DNA from: Cellulophaga sp. L1A9
GTDB lineage: Bacteria; Bacteroidota; Bacteroidia; Flavobacteriales; Flavobacteriaceae
Direction of reading: 5' to 3'
NCBI RefSeq assembly: GCF_009797025.1
Contig: NZ_CP047027.1
Coordinates: 4,092,001 to 4,156,000, forward strand
Length of the DNA stretch: 64,000 bases
Positions 16,238 through 24,191 of this stretch are shown in pieces. Below the pieces are notes generated by a model that was not told the origin of the DNA, ran no database searches, and worked only from the letters and a program-made list of their open reading frames with translations. Each line of letters begins with the position of its first letter. Within the stretch, counting starts at the first letter, position 1. The position numbers and the translations under genes were made by a program.

Positions 16238-16798
16238 ATGAGTCCATTAATTTCGTATTCCATTATTGCTTTATTAATCGTAGGTATAATTAGTGTAATT
16301 ATTTCTGCTTATAACAAGTTAATAATGCTAAAAAACAATGTAGATAAAGCATTTTTCAATATTGATGTGCTTTTAAAACAGCGTGCAGATGAGATTCCAA
16401 ATCTGATTAAAGTTGTTAAAGAAAGCATGCATTATGAAGAAGCTACGCTTACAAAACTTACAGAACTTAGAACTTCTTATTTTAGCTCCAACAAGCAAGA
16501 AGAAAAGATAGGGTTATCAAATCAAATGGATGCATTGGTAAATTCCATTTTTGTGATCTCAGAGAATTATCCTGACTTAAAGGCAAATAAAAATTTTACC
16601 ATGCTACAGCAAAGGGTTTCTGGAATAGAAGATGCTATTGCCGATCGCAGAGAATTTTATAATGAAAGCATTAATATGTATAATATTGGAATTGCAGAAT
16701 TCCCTCCCGTTATTTTAGCAAAATTATTAGGGTATAAAGAAAAGGCCTTATTACAGATCACCGCTTTAGAAAAAAAATATGACGGAATTCAGTTTTAA
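16238..16798 (+). CDS. lemA: LemA family protein
   Basis: 186 aa, normal length. One N-terminal membrane anchor (about 4-23), then YNKLIMLKNNVDKAFFNIDVLLKQRADEIPNLIKVV: the LemA signature of a long antiparallel helical bundle with R-x-x-x-I-P-N-L. It ends with EFPPVILAKLLGYKEKALL, also typical. LemA function is not settled. It overlaps the next gene by 20 bp and is 9 bp after the GIDE-like gene, so the four genes are one unit. Confidence 0.92.
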   Translation: MSPLISYSIIALLIVGIISVIISAYNKLIMLKNNVDKAFFNIDVLLKQRADEIPNLIKVVKESMHYEEATLTKLTELRTSYFSSNKQEEKIGLSNQMDALVNSIFVISENYPDLKANKNFTMLQQRVSGIEDAIADRREFYNESINMYNIGIAEFPPVILAKLLGYKEKALLQITALEKKYDGIQF

Positions 16799-17147
16799 AT
16801 TTATTGATTTATTGCTTTTATTTGAGAAAACCCCAATGCTAATGGTTATGTGGGCAGCTTTCGGATATATTTTTTCGTCTTTTATTTTATTAATTCCATC
16901 CATGATTCTAAGAAAAATGGGGGTAATGTTTAAACTTGATAAGATAATGGGAGTAGTGGGTGTTATAATTGTATTGACATGGTTGGTAGGGTTTATCACT
17001 CAAATGATACTTCTATTCACTGACGTTCCAGGATCCAAAATGTTTATTATTTGGATTTTAATGCTATTTACATTTATCATATTTGCAATTACAAATTATC
17101 AAATGATCGTAAAATATTTGAATACGATAGGGAAGACCAAATCATAA
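16779..17147 (+). CDS. Four-TM hypothetical membrane protein of the LemA operon
   Basis: 122 aa, with predicted membrane segments at about 20-42, 52-74 and 84-105 and possibly one more. No motif is recognised. It starts inside the end of lemA (20-bp overlap), which argues for real coupled translation. Nothing beyond membrane location can be inferred. Confidence 0.65.
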   Translation: MTEFSFKFIDLLLLFEKTPMLMVMWAAFGYIFSSFILLIPSMILRKMGVMFKLDKIMGVVGVIIVLTWLVGFITQMILLFTDVPGSKMFIIWILMLFTFIIFAITNYQMIVKYLNTIGKTKS

Positions 17148-17201
17148 ATAGCGATAGAATTATACTAAAAGAAGTAGTGGTAATAGCAGATAACTAAATT
17201 A

Positions 17202-17555
17202 TTACTGTTGGTTATTTTCTTTAAACTTTGAGTATATCCATTGTTTTTCTCTTAAAGAGAATTTCTTTTGTTCAAACCAATCGTAGGCGGCTATTTTTTC
17301 GTTTTCTATTTGAGCATTGCGTATGGCTTGTAAGGAAACTAAATGCCAATGCGTGCCTCTTTGTCGCGCAACAGAGTATCCAATATCTTCTGTGATGAAC
17401 GAGATTTTTGGCTCATTGTATAAGCGCGTGCCATTTTTCAAGATAGCTAAAGTCTTCGTTAATTTTTCTACTTCAGAAAATGAATATCTGATGAAATCAT
17501 CAAAACCATCTTGTTTTGTATTGTATACTTTATCTCCAACCTTTAATCTATCCAT
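17202..17555 (-). CDS. Hypothetical 117-aa protein
   Basis: A soluble protein starting MDRLKVGDKVYNTKQDGFDD, an SH3-like strand pattern (KVGDKVY), then ISFITEDIGYSVARQRGTHWHLVSL and a charged helical C-terminus. I do not recognise the family. It stands alone, convergent with the LemA operon and 100 bp from rpiA. Confidence 0.6.
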   Translation of the reverse strand: MDRLKVGDKVYNTKQDGFDDFIRYSFSEVEKLTKTLAILKNGTRLYNEPKISFITEDIGYSVARQRGTHWHLVSLQAIRNAQIENEKIAAYDWFEQKKFSLREKQWIYSKFKENNQQ

Positions 17556-17656
17556 GCTTATCTAAAGTTTGCAAAAATAAGCCGAACATCGTTTTTAGAC
17601 TAGGGTAGTGGTTTATTACTTATTAACAAATAATTAGCACGCTATTAGTCAGTGTT

Positions 17657-18358
17657 TTACGAGTTTTTTTTATTTGGTTTATTTTTTTTAAAATGAATTA
17701 CTTTGGACCCCTTTCCCATTAGTATTAAGTCAGTTGTAGTTAAAAATAAGCCCGTTTCTACTATTCCAGGAATAGCAACCAATTCCTGATTGAGATGTTC
17801 TAAATTATAGAAAGGCATGATGTTTAAATCTAAAATATAATTATTTTCATCTGTAATAGATACACTATTATCTTTTTTTCTGAGGATGGGGTCTAAGCCC
17901 TTTTCCTGTAATAGAGCTGCTATTTTTTTGGTTGCAAAAGGGATGGTTTCAATCGGAAGTCTAAATGCTCCCAAACGATGTACTTGTTTAGCTGAATCGG
18001 TAATTATAATGTTGAATTCAGAGCTTGATGCGATTATTTTTTCGCGTAATAATGCACCGCCCCCACCTTTAATTAATTGAAGATAGGAATCAAATTCATC
18101 GGCACCATCAATGGTGATATCGATTTTTTTAGCCTCCTCTAGTGAAATAATTTTTATACCGTTTTCTTGAGCTAATTTCTCTGTAGCCTCTGATGTGGGT
18201 ACACCATTGATGTTTAGTCCTTCGTTCTTAATTCTTTTGCCTAAATGGGCAATCATATAGGCAGCAGTAGAACCTGTTCCTAGACCTATGGTCATATGAT
18301 TTTTAATCAATTTAACAGCAGCTATTGCAGCTAATTCTTTTTCAGAAATTTTAGTCAT
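17657..18358 (-). CDS. rpiA: Ribose-5-phosphate isomerase A
   Basis: 233 aa from ATG 18358 (a GTG eight codons upstream is less likely). It interconverts ribose-5-P and ribulose-5-P in the pentose phosphate pathway. Motifs: GLGTGSTAAYMI (sugar-phosphate loop), TIDGADEFD (catalytic Asp), IKGGGGALLREKI (catalytic Glu/Lys). Cytoplasmic. It follows the DUF305 gene by 30 bp and may be co-transcribed. The C-terminus is Lys/Asn-rich (KKNKPNKKN). Confidence 0.96.
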   Translation of the reverse strand: MTKISEKELAAIAAVKLIKNHMTIGLGTGSTAAYMIAHLGKRIKNEGLNINGVPTSEATEKLAQENGIKIISLEEAKKIDITIDGADEFDSYLQLIKGGGGALLREKIIASSSEFNIIITDSAKQVHRLGAFRLPIETIPFATKKIAALLQEKGLDPILRKKDNSVSITDENNYILDLNIMPFYNLEHLNQELVAIPGIVETGLFLTTTDLILMGKGSKVIHFKKNKPNKKNS

Positions 18359-18388
18359 TATGGTTGTATTGAATAAGTTCACTATAAA

Positions 18389-18865
18389 TTAATCATTCTC
18401 CAAACGTTTTATCATAGCTTTCATTTCTATGATCTCTTTTTTCTGCGCTTCAATTATTTCTTTGGAAAGCTTTTTTACTTCGGGATCTTGTATATCAGCC
18501 CGTTCACTGGTTAAAATAGCTATGGAATGATGTGGTATCATTGCTTTCAACCATAAAACATCTCCTATGATAGGTCCTTGTTTTCTTACTAAGATTAACG
18601 CAGTCATAAATAATAAAATGCTTGTTAAAACAATCGCTATATTTTTTTTCTTGTTTTTATACATAGAGCGCATCGCTACAAACATAATAATAGCCATAGT
18701 AGAAATACCCAAACAGCTCATATAAAAACGTGTTAAGCTAAAATAAATATGATCTATTTCATAAGTGTTTAAGTACATGGTAATGTACATACAAACAAAA
18801 GATGCTACAAGCATCAAAACAAATTTAGTATACGTTTTGCTTTTCATGTGATCAGTAGTATTCAT
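18389..18865 (-). CDS. DUF305-domain membrane protein
   Basis: 158 aa. Three TM segments (about 12-30, 43-62, 74-92) are followed by a periplasmic helical region with WLKAMIPHHSIAILTSERADIQDPEVKKLSKEIIEAQ. The M-x-x-H-H motif and helix are the DUF305 (ferritin-like) signature; DUF305 proteins are often found with copper-handling genes, which fits the copper ATPase 600 bp downstream. No direct evidence of metal binding. ATG at 18865 chosen; a second ATG lies 6 codons in. Confidence 0.85.
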   Translation of the reverse strand: MNTTDHMKSKTYTKFVLMLVASFVCMYITMYLNTYEIDHIYFSLTRFYMSCLGISTMAIIMFVAMRSMYKNKKKNIAIVLTSILLFMTALILVRKQGPIIGDVLWLKAMIPHHSIAILTSERADIQDPEVKKLSKEIIEAQKKEIIEMKAMIKRLEND

Positions 18866-19447
18866 AGTGGATTGTTTAGATTGTTATTTTAATCTCCCGA
18901 AAACTTGTAAACTAAAGTAAAATTCCATCTAACACCGGTACTAAACCTACAAGAGAAATACTCCTAAAATTTCAGTATTGAAGTTAACGCTACTTTTAGA
19001 ATTCGTATGCATCATCCAAAGAAAAAAAAACAAAATTAATTTCTAAGACAAACATTTTGCAACGTTCCATTCTTTTAAAAAACATAGCCCTTAATGTTCT
19101 CTGCTGATTCTCAAGAGATTTATAGCGAAGTATAAATACATCTTTATAATCACTATGTTTATCAACCTTAGTTATACGTTTAATTAAAACGAAAACATAA
19201 TTTTAGAATTCCAATTTTAGTGTGAATTAAGTATTCGTTATTTACTCAAAAATAAAACGCATTGGCAATTTGTTTTAATTCTAAAGAATATATTTTTGAT
19301 TCGTTCTGAAGTGAATTTGAATGCCTTAAATTATCAAAAAAAAGTTTACCTTGTTCTCAAAGGAAATGATTATCGTGAATTTCATTTCAATCCATGCCAC
19401 TTAATTACAGACCATTGATGCTCCATATCAGAAAGTGAACGCATAAG
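18866..19447. other. Intergenic stretch, no gene seen
   Basis: About 580 bp, AT-rich. The longest frames found are below 25 codons. It contains no palindrome of operator quality; the DUF305 promoter must lie in the first 100 bp but I could not place it confidently. Confidence 0.6.
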
Positions 19448-19489
19448 AAAAGCCTTAAGTACAATGTTTTTAGCATACCTAAGGCTTTT
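19448..19489 (-). terminator. Terminator of the copper ATPase gene
   Basis: AAAAGCCTTA (19448-19457) pairs perfectly with TAAGGCTTTT (19480-19489) across a 22-nt loop. It lies 15 bp after the ATPase stop (minus strand). Confidence 0.75.
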
Positions 19490-19503
19490 TTTATTTTAAC
19501 CAG

Positions 19504-22005
19504 TTATGAATCTATTTTCACACTTTTTAAACGTAATGCGTTGGTTATAACAGATACAGAACTAAAACTCATGGCTAAAGCTGCTATCATAGGAGATAAC
19601 AACATCCCGAAAAACGGAAACAATACTCCAGCAGCAATAGGGATACCAATCGTATTGTAAATTAGGGCGAAAAATAAATTCTGTTTTATATTTTTCATGA
19701 CCGCTTCACTCAGGCTTCTTGCTTTTACAATGCCGTGTAAATCTCCTTTTACTAAAGTAATCATAGCACTTTCAATAGCAACATCGGTACCGGTACCCAT
19801 AGCGATGCCTACATTACTTTGTGCTAGGGCAGGAGCATCATTTATTCCGTCACCGGCCATAGCCACAATATGCCCTTCATCTTGTAATTTTTTTACTTCA
19901 TTTAATTTGTTTTCAGGCAACATTCCTGCTTTAAAATCAGCTAAATTTAATTGCTTAGCAACAGCGGCAGCCGTTTCATGATTGTCTCCAGTAAGCATGA
20001 TTACGGCAATGCCTTTCTCTTGTAAAGCCTTGATAGCTTTTGCACTGGTAGCTTTTATTTTATCGCCAATAACCACATAACCAACAACTGTAGTGCCTAC
20101 GGAAAGATAGGATACCGTTTTTCCTTCTTTTTGATAGGATAGTACCTCATCTGCGACATTCTGAAAAATTTTTGCATCAGCATGCGCCATCATTTTTTCA
20201 TTTCCTAAGCAGATTTTTTCACCCTTAATTTCTCCTTCAACCCCTTTACCGGTTACTGCATTGAATTTTTCTATGGTTAAGACTTCCGTCTTTTGCTCTT
20301 TACCGTACTTCAGGGTCGCTGCAGCAAGCGGATGTTCACTCTGATTATTTAATGCAACAATAAATTTTAATACCTCCTTCTCAGATAAATCACTCACTAC
20401 ACCAATTTTTTCAACAGTAGGTTTCCCTTCTGTAATAGTTCCTGTTTTATCTACAATTAAAGTATCTACTTTATCCATGATTTCTAAAGCTTCAGCATTT
20501 TTTATCAAAACGCCATTCTTAGCACCACTACCTACACCCACCATAATAGACATAGGCGTTGCTAAGCCCAAAGCACAAGGACAAGCAATTATTAATACCG
20601 AAATAGCATTTACTAAAGCAAAAACATAGGCCGGATCTGGTCCCCAAATTGCCCAAACAATAAAAGTTATGATTGAAATAAAAACCACAACAGGCACAAA
20701 ATACCCAGAAACCTTATCTGCCAAATTCTGAATGGGAGCGCGGCTACGACTCGCATCATTTACCATTTTTACGATTTGTGATAAAAGGGTTTCATTCCCT
20801 ACTTTTTCAGCTTCCATTAAGAAGGATTGGTTTCCATTTATGGTTCCGCTATTTACCTTATCCGCTACTGTTTTGCTTACGGGTAATGGTTCACCAGAAA
20901 TCATGGACTCATCAACAGTAGTATGACCTTCCGTAATAGCACCATCAACAGGAATTTTCTCTCCGGGTTTTACTCTTAGAATATCTCCCTTTTTAATTAT
21001 ATCAATAGAAACTTCCTTTTCCTGACCATCGACAACTAAGACTGCTTTATTAGGGGCTAATTTTAGAAGTTCTTTTACCGCAGTGTTTGTTCTGCTGTGT
21101 GCTCTAGCTTCTAGCACTTGTCCCATTAAAACTAAAGTAAGAATTACCGTTGCAGCTTCAAAATACACATGTACAGCTCCTGTCTCCGTTTTAAACTGTG
21201 CAGGGAAAAAGTCTGGAAATAACATTCCGAAAAAACTAAAAATCCAAGCAACACCTGCACCAATACCGATTAGCGTAAACATATTTAGGTTCCAAGTTAT
21301 TACACTTCTATAGGCTCTTTGGAAAAATATCCAAGTGGCATAAAAAACTACTGGGATTGAAAGAATGAATTGTACCCAGTTCCACCATTTTTGCTCCATA
21401 AATGTGTACAATGGGTTATTTGGTATCATTTCACTCATTGCGATGATGAAAATTGGAAGTGTAAAACCAAAAGCTGTCCAGAATTTCTTCAAAAGTTTTT
21501 TATACGTTTTTTCCTCGGCAGAAGTATCTGGTTGCATCGGAACTAAATCCATTCCGCAAATAGGACAACTACCAGGTTCATCGCGAATAATTTCAGGATG
21601 CATGGGGCAAGTCCATTGTTCGGCACTAGGGACATTTAAATTTTGTTCTTCCACTAAGTCCATTCCGCACACGGGACAATCCCCAGGTTTGTCATAGGTT
21701 TTATCTCCTTCGCAATGCATAGGGCAATAAAATGTACCGGTACCTTGAGTTATTGGTTTTTTTTCTATTTTTTCTTTTGTATGCTGGTGATCTCCTGGCA
21801 TGTGAATACTATAACCTCCACCATCAGCAGCTAATGCTTCTTGAAAAGTTTTTAAGGAGATGTGAGAATCCATTGAAATAGTAGCTTCAGCCTTTTCTAA
21901 ATCTACTGCAACGCTGTGAACTCCATCAACTTTAGAAAGCGTTTCTTCAACATGTGTTCTACAGCCATTACAGCTCATTCCGTGAATATGATAGGTATGT
22001 TCCAT
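19504..22005 (-). CDS. copA: Copper-type P1B ATPase
   Basis: 833 aa from ATG 22005 (the frame opens at a TTG 3 codons earlier, so ATG is preferred). An N-terminal HMA domain with M10-S-C12-N-G-C15; two tandem metal-binding cassettes of CPMH...CPICGM/CPVCGM type (about 90-165); then eight TMs with the ion-selective [22 protein letters not shown] phosphorylation site; [15 protein letters not shown]. It exports Cu(I) across the inner membrane. It is followed by a terminator and preceded by its HMA-AraC regulator gene 70 bp away. Confidence 0.95.
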   Translation of the reverse strand: MEHTYHIHGMSCNGCRTHVEETLSKVDGVHSVAVDLEKAEATISMDSHISLKTFQEALAADGGGYSIHMPGDHQHTKEKIEKKPITQGTGTFYCPMHCEGDKTYDKPGDCPVCGMDLVEEQNLNVPSAEQWTCPMHPEIIRDEPGSCPICGMDLVPMQPDTSAEEKTYKKLLKKFWTAFGFTLPIFIIAMSEMIPNNPLYTFMEQKWWNWVQFILSIPVVFYATWIFFQRAYRSVITWNLNMFTLIGIGAGVAWIFSFFGMLFPDFFPAQFKTETGAVHVYFEAATVILTLVLMGQVLEARAHSRTNTAVKELLKLAPNKAVLVVDGQEKEVSIDIIKKGDILRVKPGEKIPVDGAITEGHTTVDESMISGEPLPVSKTVADKVNSGTINGNQSFLMEAEKVGNETLLSQIVKMVNDASRSRAPIQNLADKVSGYFVPVVVFISIITFIVWAIWGPDPAYVFALVNAISVLIIACPCALGLATPMSIMVGVGSGAKNGVLIKNAEALEIMDKVDTLIVDKTGTITEGKPTVEKIGVVSDLSEKEVLKFIVALNNQSEHPLAAATLKYGKEQKTEVLTIEKFNAVTGKGVEGEIKGEKICLGNEKMMAHADAKIFQNVADEVLSYQKEGKTVSYLSVGTTVVGYVVIGDKIKATSAKAIKALQEKGIAVIMLTGDNHETAAAVAKQLNLADFKAGMLPENKLNEVKKLQDEGHIVAMAGDGINDAPALAQSNVGIAMGTGTDVAIESAMITLVKGDLHGIVKARSLSEAVMKNIKQNLFFALIYNTIGIPIAAGVLFPFFGMLLSPMIAALAMSFSSVSVITNALRLKSVKIDS

Positions 22006-22074
22006 TTGCTTCAATTTTATTGTGTAAAATTAAACAGAAGCCATGAGAAAGCTTTACATAATTCGGATTCTTAT

Positions 22075-22632
22075 TTATACAATTTGGTCTAGTTTCTTTC
22101 TATTCCAATGTTCTAAATTTTTATACGCACTCATAGACATCCCTGTAATCGTTTTAAATTGTCGCGATAAGTGGCTACTCGATTTATAATTTAAAGTGTA
22201 AGCGATTTCAGAAAAATTTAATTGCCCTAATTGTATGTATTCTTTTACTTTTTCAATTTTTAGATTGATGATGTATTTCTCTAAAGTAAGTCCCTCTAAT
22301 TTGCTAAACAATTTACTCAAATAAGGTTCTGTTTTCCCCATTTCATTAGCAATTATTGTAAATAGGTTTATTGTATTTTCCTCGTGTATTTTTTGAATTA
22401 GTTTTACTTTTAATTGCTCAACGATAGACTCTTCTTCGTTTAGTATCAATTCAAAACCTAGTTTTTTTAATTGAAGGGCAAGATTTTCTCTTTGGTTTTG
22501 AGCACTTGGAATAGCGGACACTTTTCCTAATTCAATAGCAGAAACTTCATAATTATTGGTGCTAAAAATATCTAAAACAGCTGCAATACATCTGTTGCAA
22601 ACCATATTTTTTATGTAGAAAGTAGAACTCAT
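22075..22632 (-). CDS. AraC-type regulator with N-terminal HMA domain
   Basis: 185 aa. The N-terminus has MVCNRC (Met10, Cys12, Cys15), the same MxCxxC spacing as the copA HMA domain, and about 65 residues of that fold. Residues about 75-175 hold an AraC HTH pair: EKYIINLKIEKVKEYI, FSEIAYTLNYKSSSHLSRQFKTITGMSMS. The metal sensor and DNA-binding region are thus fused, and copA is the likely target because it lies 70 bp downstream on the same strand. Copper binding is inferred from the motif. Confidence 0.85.
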   Translation of the reverse strand: MSSTFYIKNMVCNRCIAAVLDIFSTNNYEVSAIELGKVSAIPSAQNQRENLALQLKKLGFELILNEEESIVEQLKVKLIQKIHEENTINLFTIIANEMGKTEPYLSKLFSKLEGLTLEKYIINLKIEKVKEYIQLGQLNFSEIAYTLNYKSSSHLSRQFKTITGMSMSAYKNLEHWNRKKLDQIV

Positions 22633-22782
22633 GGCTTCACGGGATATTTTCTTGTTGTGGTATTAAAAAATTAGTCCATTTAAATGAATACAACTTACGA
22701 CTAAAAATAGTGTTTTTTGACTAGTTTTTTAAAGAATGTAAACCTGCTAATTCTTACTAGACTATATTTACAATCGATTTTA

Positions 22783-22790
22783 TACATTTG
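22783..22790 (+). promoter_or_regulatory. -7 element before 64-aa ORF
   Basis: TACATTTG, a perfect TAnnTTTG, 30 bp before the TTG start of the small ORF at 22820. Confidence 0.5.
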
Positions 22791-22819
22791 ATAATTAACA
22801 CCTAATCTAAAGCACCCTA

Positions 22820-23014
22820 TTGGACACTTGCAAATATGTTCTTTTTACAGCCGATAACAAATATGTTGTGGAGTATCTCTTGAGGCAATTGGTGTTGAGT
22901 ACGAGTATCACTGAAGCTCTAATTTTTGAGAATTATGATCAAGCTGTGGGTTTTAAAAAAATGCTGGTTAGAGATTGTAAATTAGAGTGTTCTATTAACA
23001 CGTATATTGATTAA
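22820..23014 (+). CDS. Hypothetical 64-aa protein with TTG start
   Basis: An in-frame stop lies 12 bp upstream and the only early start is TTG. Residues (TTG read as Met) give MDTCKYVLFTADNKYVVEYL, a mixed alpha/beta pattern with charged helix and acidic end CSINTYID. A perfect -7 element sits upstream, which supports transcription. No family recognised; it could be a false call. Confidence 0.4.
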   Translation: MDTCKYVLFTADNKYVVEYLLRQLVLSTSITEALIFENYDQAVGFKKMLVRDCKLECSINTYID

Positions 23015-23187
23015 GATACCAACTGGAGTTATTCATTATAGTACGCTATATCATATAGAAAGGATTCACCATAATATTCTTCATTAACATGTATAGGCTT
23101 ATTTTATAAATCATAAGGAAACTCTTATCAATTTAGGAATACCCGCTCTAAATAAGCGGTTATTGTATAGCTGTTATTTCTAATAAT

Positions 23188-23565
23188 TTAAATATCTTTT
23201 TGTGTTAATTCTAAGTAGCTGTCCTTTCCAAAAGTCACATAATACATGGGATATATTAAGACTATGATAGCAAGGATTAAAAATACCATGCTTTTTGTCA
23301 AGAAGAAAATTAGGACAAGCCCGAACATGACTACTTTGAAAATACTTTCATATTTAAAAGAATTTAACTCTAGAACAAGCTCTTGATCATCAGAGATATT
23401 TAATTCCAGTGTTTGACTGCCACACCAAGCGGCTTTGGCCAAAACTGTATGAGATCCCGTTGCTACTTCATATTCTTTGGTCTCTTTCTTAATGATTCCA
23501 ACCTCCTGTCCGTCTATATGAATTTTCGCAATTCCGGAGTTATTGTTAATTATTATTTTCCCCAT
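23188..23565 (-). CDS. PEGA-like domain protein with one or two TM segments
   Basis: 125 aa. The N-terminal 75 residues read GKIIINNNSGIAKIHIDGQEVGIIKKETKEYEVATGSHTVLAKAAWCGS..., i.e. a small beta-sandwich of PEGA type (IxIDGxxVG..Y.V..G.H.V..). Then a hydrophobic segment about 78-112 probably forms two membrane passes. No signal peptide, so the beta domain should be cytoplasmic. 15 bp before this comes the stop of the 177-aa gene; likely co-transcribed. Role unknown. Confidence 0.6.
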   Translation of the reverse strand: MGKIIINNNSGIAKIHIDGQEVGIIKKETKEYEVATGSHTVLAKAAWCGSQTLELNISDDQELVLELNSFKYESIFKVVMFGLVLIFFLTKSMVFLILAIIVLIYPMYYVTFGKDSYLELTQKDI

Positions 23566-23580
23566 TTTATATTTTAAAAA

Positions 23581-24114
23581 TTAGTTAACAGTATCGTTTA
23601 TAGAATACACATTACGAGCCAATTCTGGATGCTTACAAGCTACTGCCTGACTAATTTTCTCTAACTTTTTACCAGTATCATTCGTTAAAACATAGACATA
23701 CACATTATCAGTAGAATGTTGTCTTATTAATAATTCTCCTTCTTCAATGGTATCACGATTAAAACCATCTACCAAACAACATCCGCGAAGGTCTTGACTT
23801 TCGTATCTTATGTTACTAATATCGTCTAATAAGCCTTTTTCTTGAAGTTGTGCTTTTATGTTTTCTAATTCTTGTTCGCCTTGTTCATTTAATATACAAG
23901 CAAATACTCCATATTCTCCAAATCCAGAATCAGTACCTTCCGACTCAGGTTTGTAATATTTTAATAACACTTGAGGCACAACTTTGTGGTTTTTTGATGT
24001 AGTATATCTTTTGAATGAAGGATCAATAAATCCTAAAAGTCCTTTTCCTGCCCCCGTTGTTTTCTTGAAAAAGGACTTATCTAATATTTTTTTTGCTACA
24101 TCTTGATTGCTCAT
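23581..24114 (-). CDS. Hypothetical 177-aa soluble protein
   Basis: Starts MSNQDVAKKILDKSFFKKT; no signal peptide or TM. It has an alpha/beta mixture with LRGCCLVDGFNRDT and two C-terminal cysteines, and a FIDPSFKRYT segment. I do not recognise it. It lies in the same orientation as the VIT-VWA gene, 77 bp after it, and 15 bp before the PEGA-like gene. Confidence 0.6.
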   Translation of the reverse strand: MSNQDVAKKILDKSFFKKTTGAGKGLLGFIDPSFKRYTTSKNHKVVPQVLLKYYKPESEGTDSGFGEYGVFACILNEQGEQELENIKAQLQEKGLLDDISNIRYESQDLRGCCLVDGFNRDTIEEGELLIRQHSTDNVYVYVLTNDTGKKLEKISQAVACKHPELARNVYSINDTVN

Positions 24115-24191
24115 ATTATTTATGTTTGATGATTATATATGTGTTTATAATGAATGGTTGTTTACTCTTTTATAGTTTACGAACATTCGTC

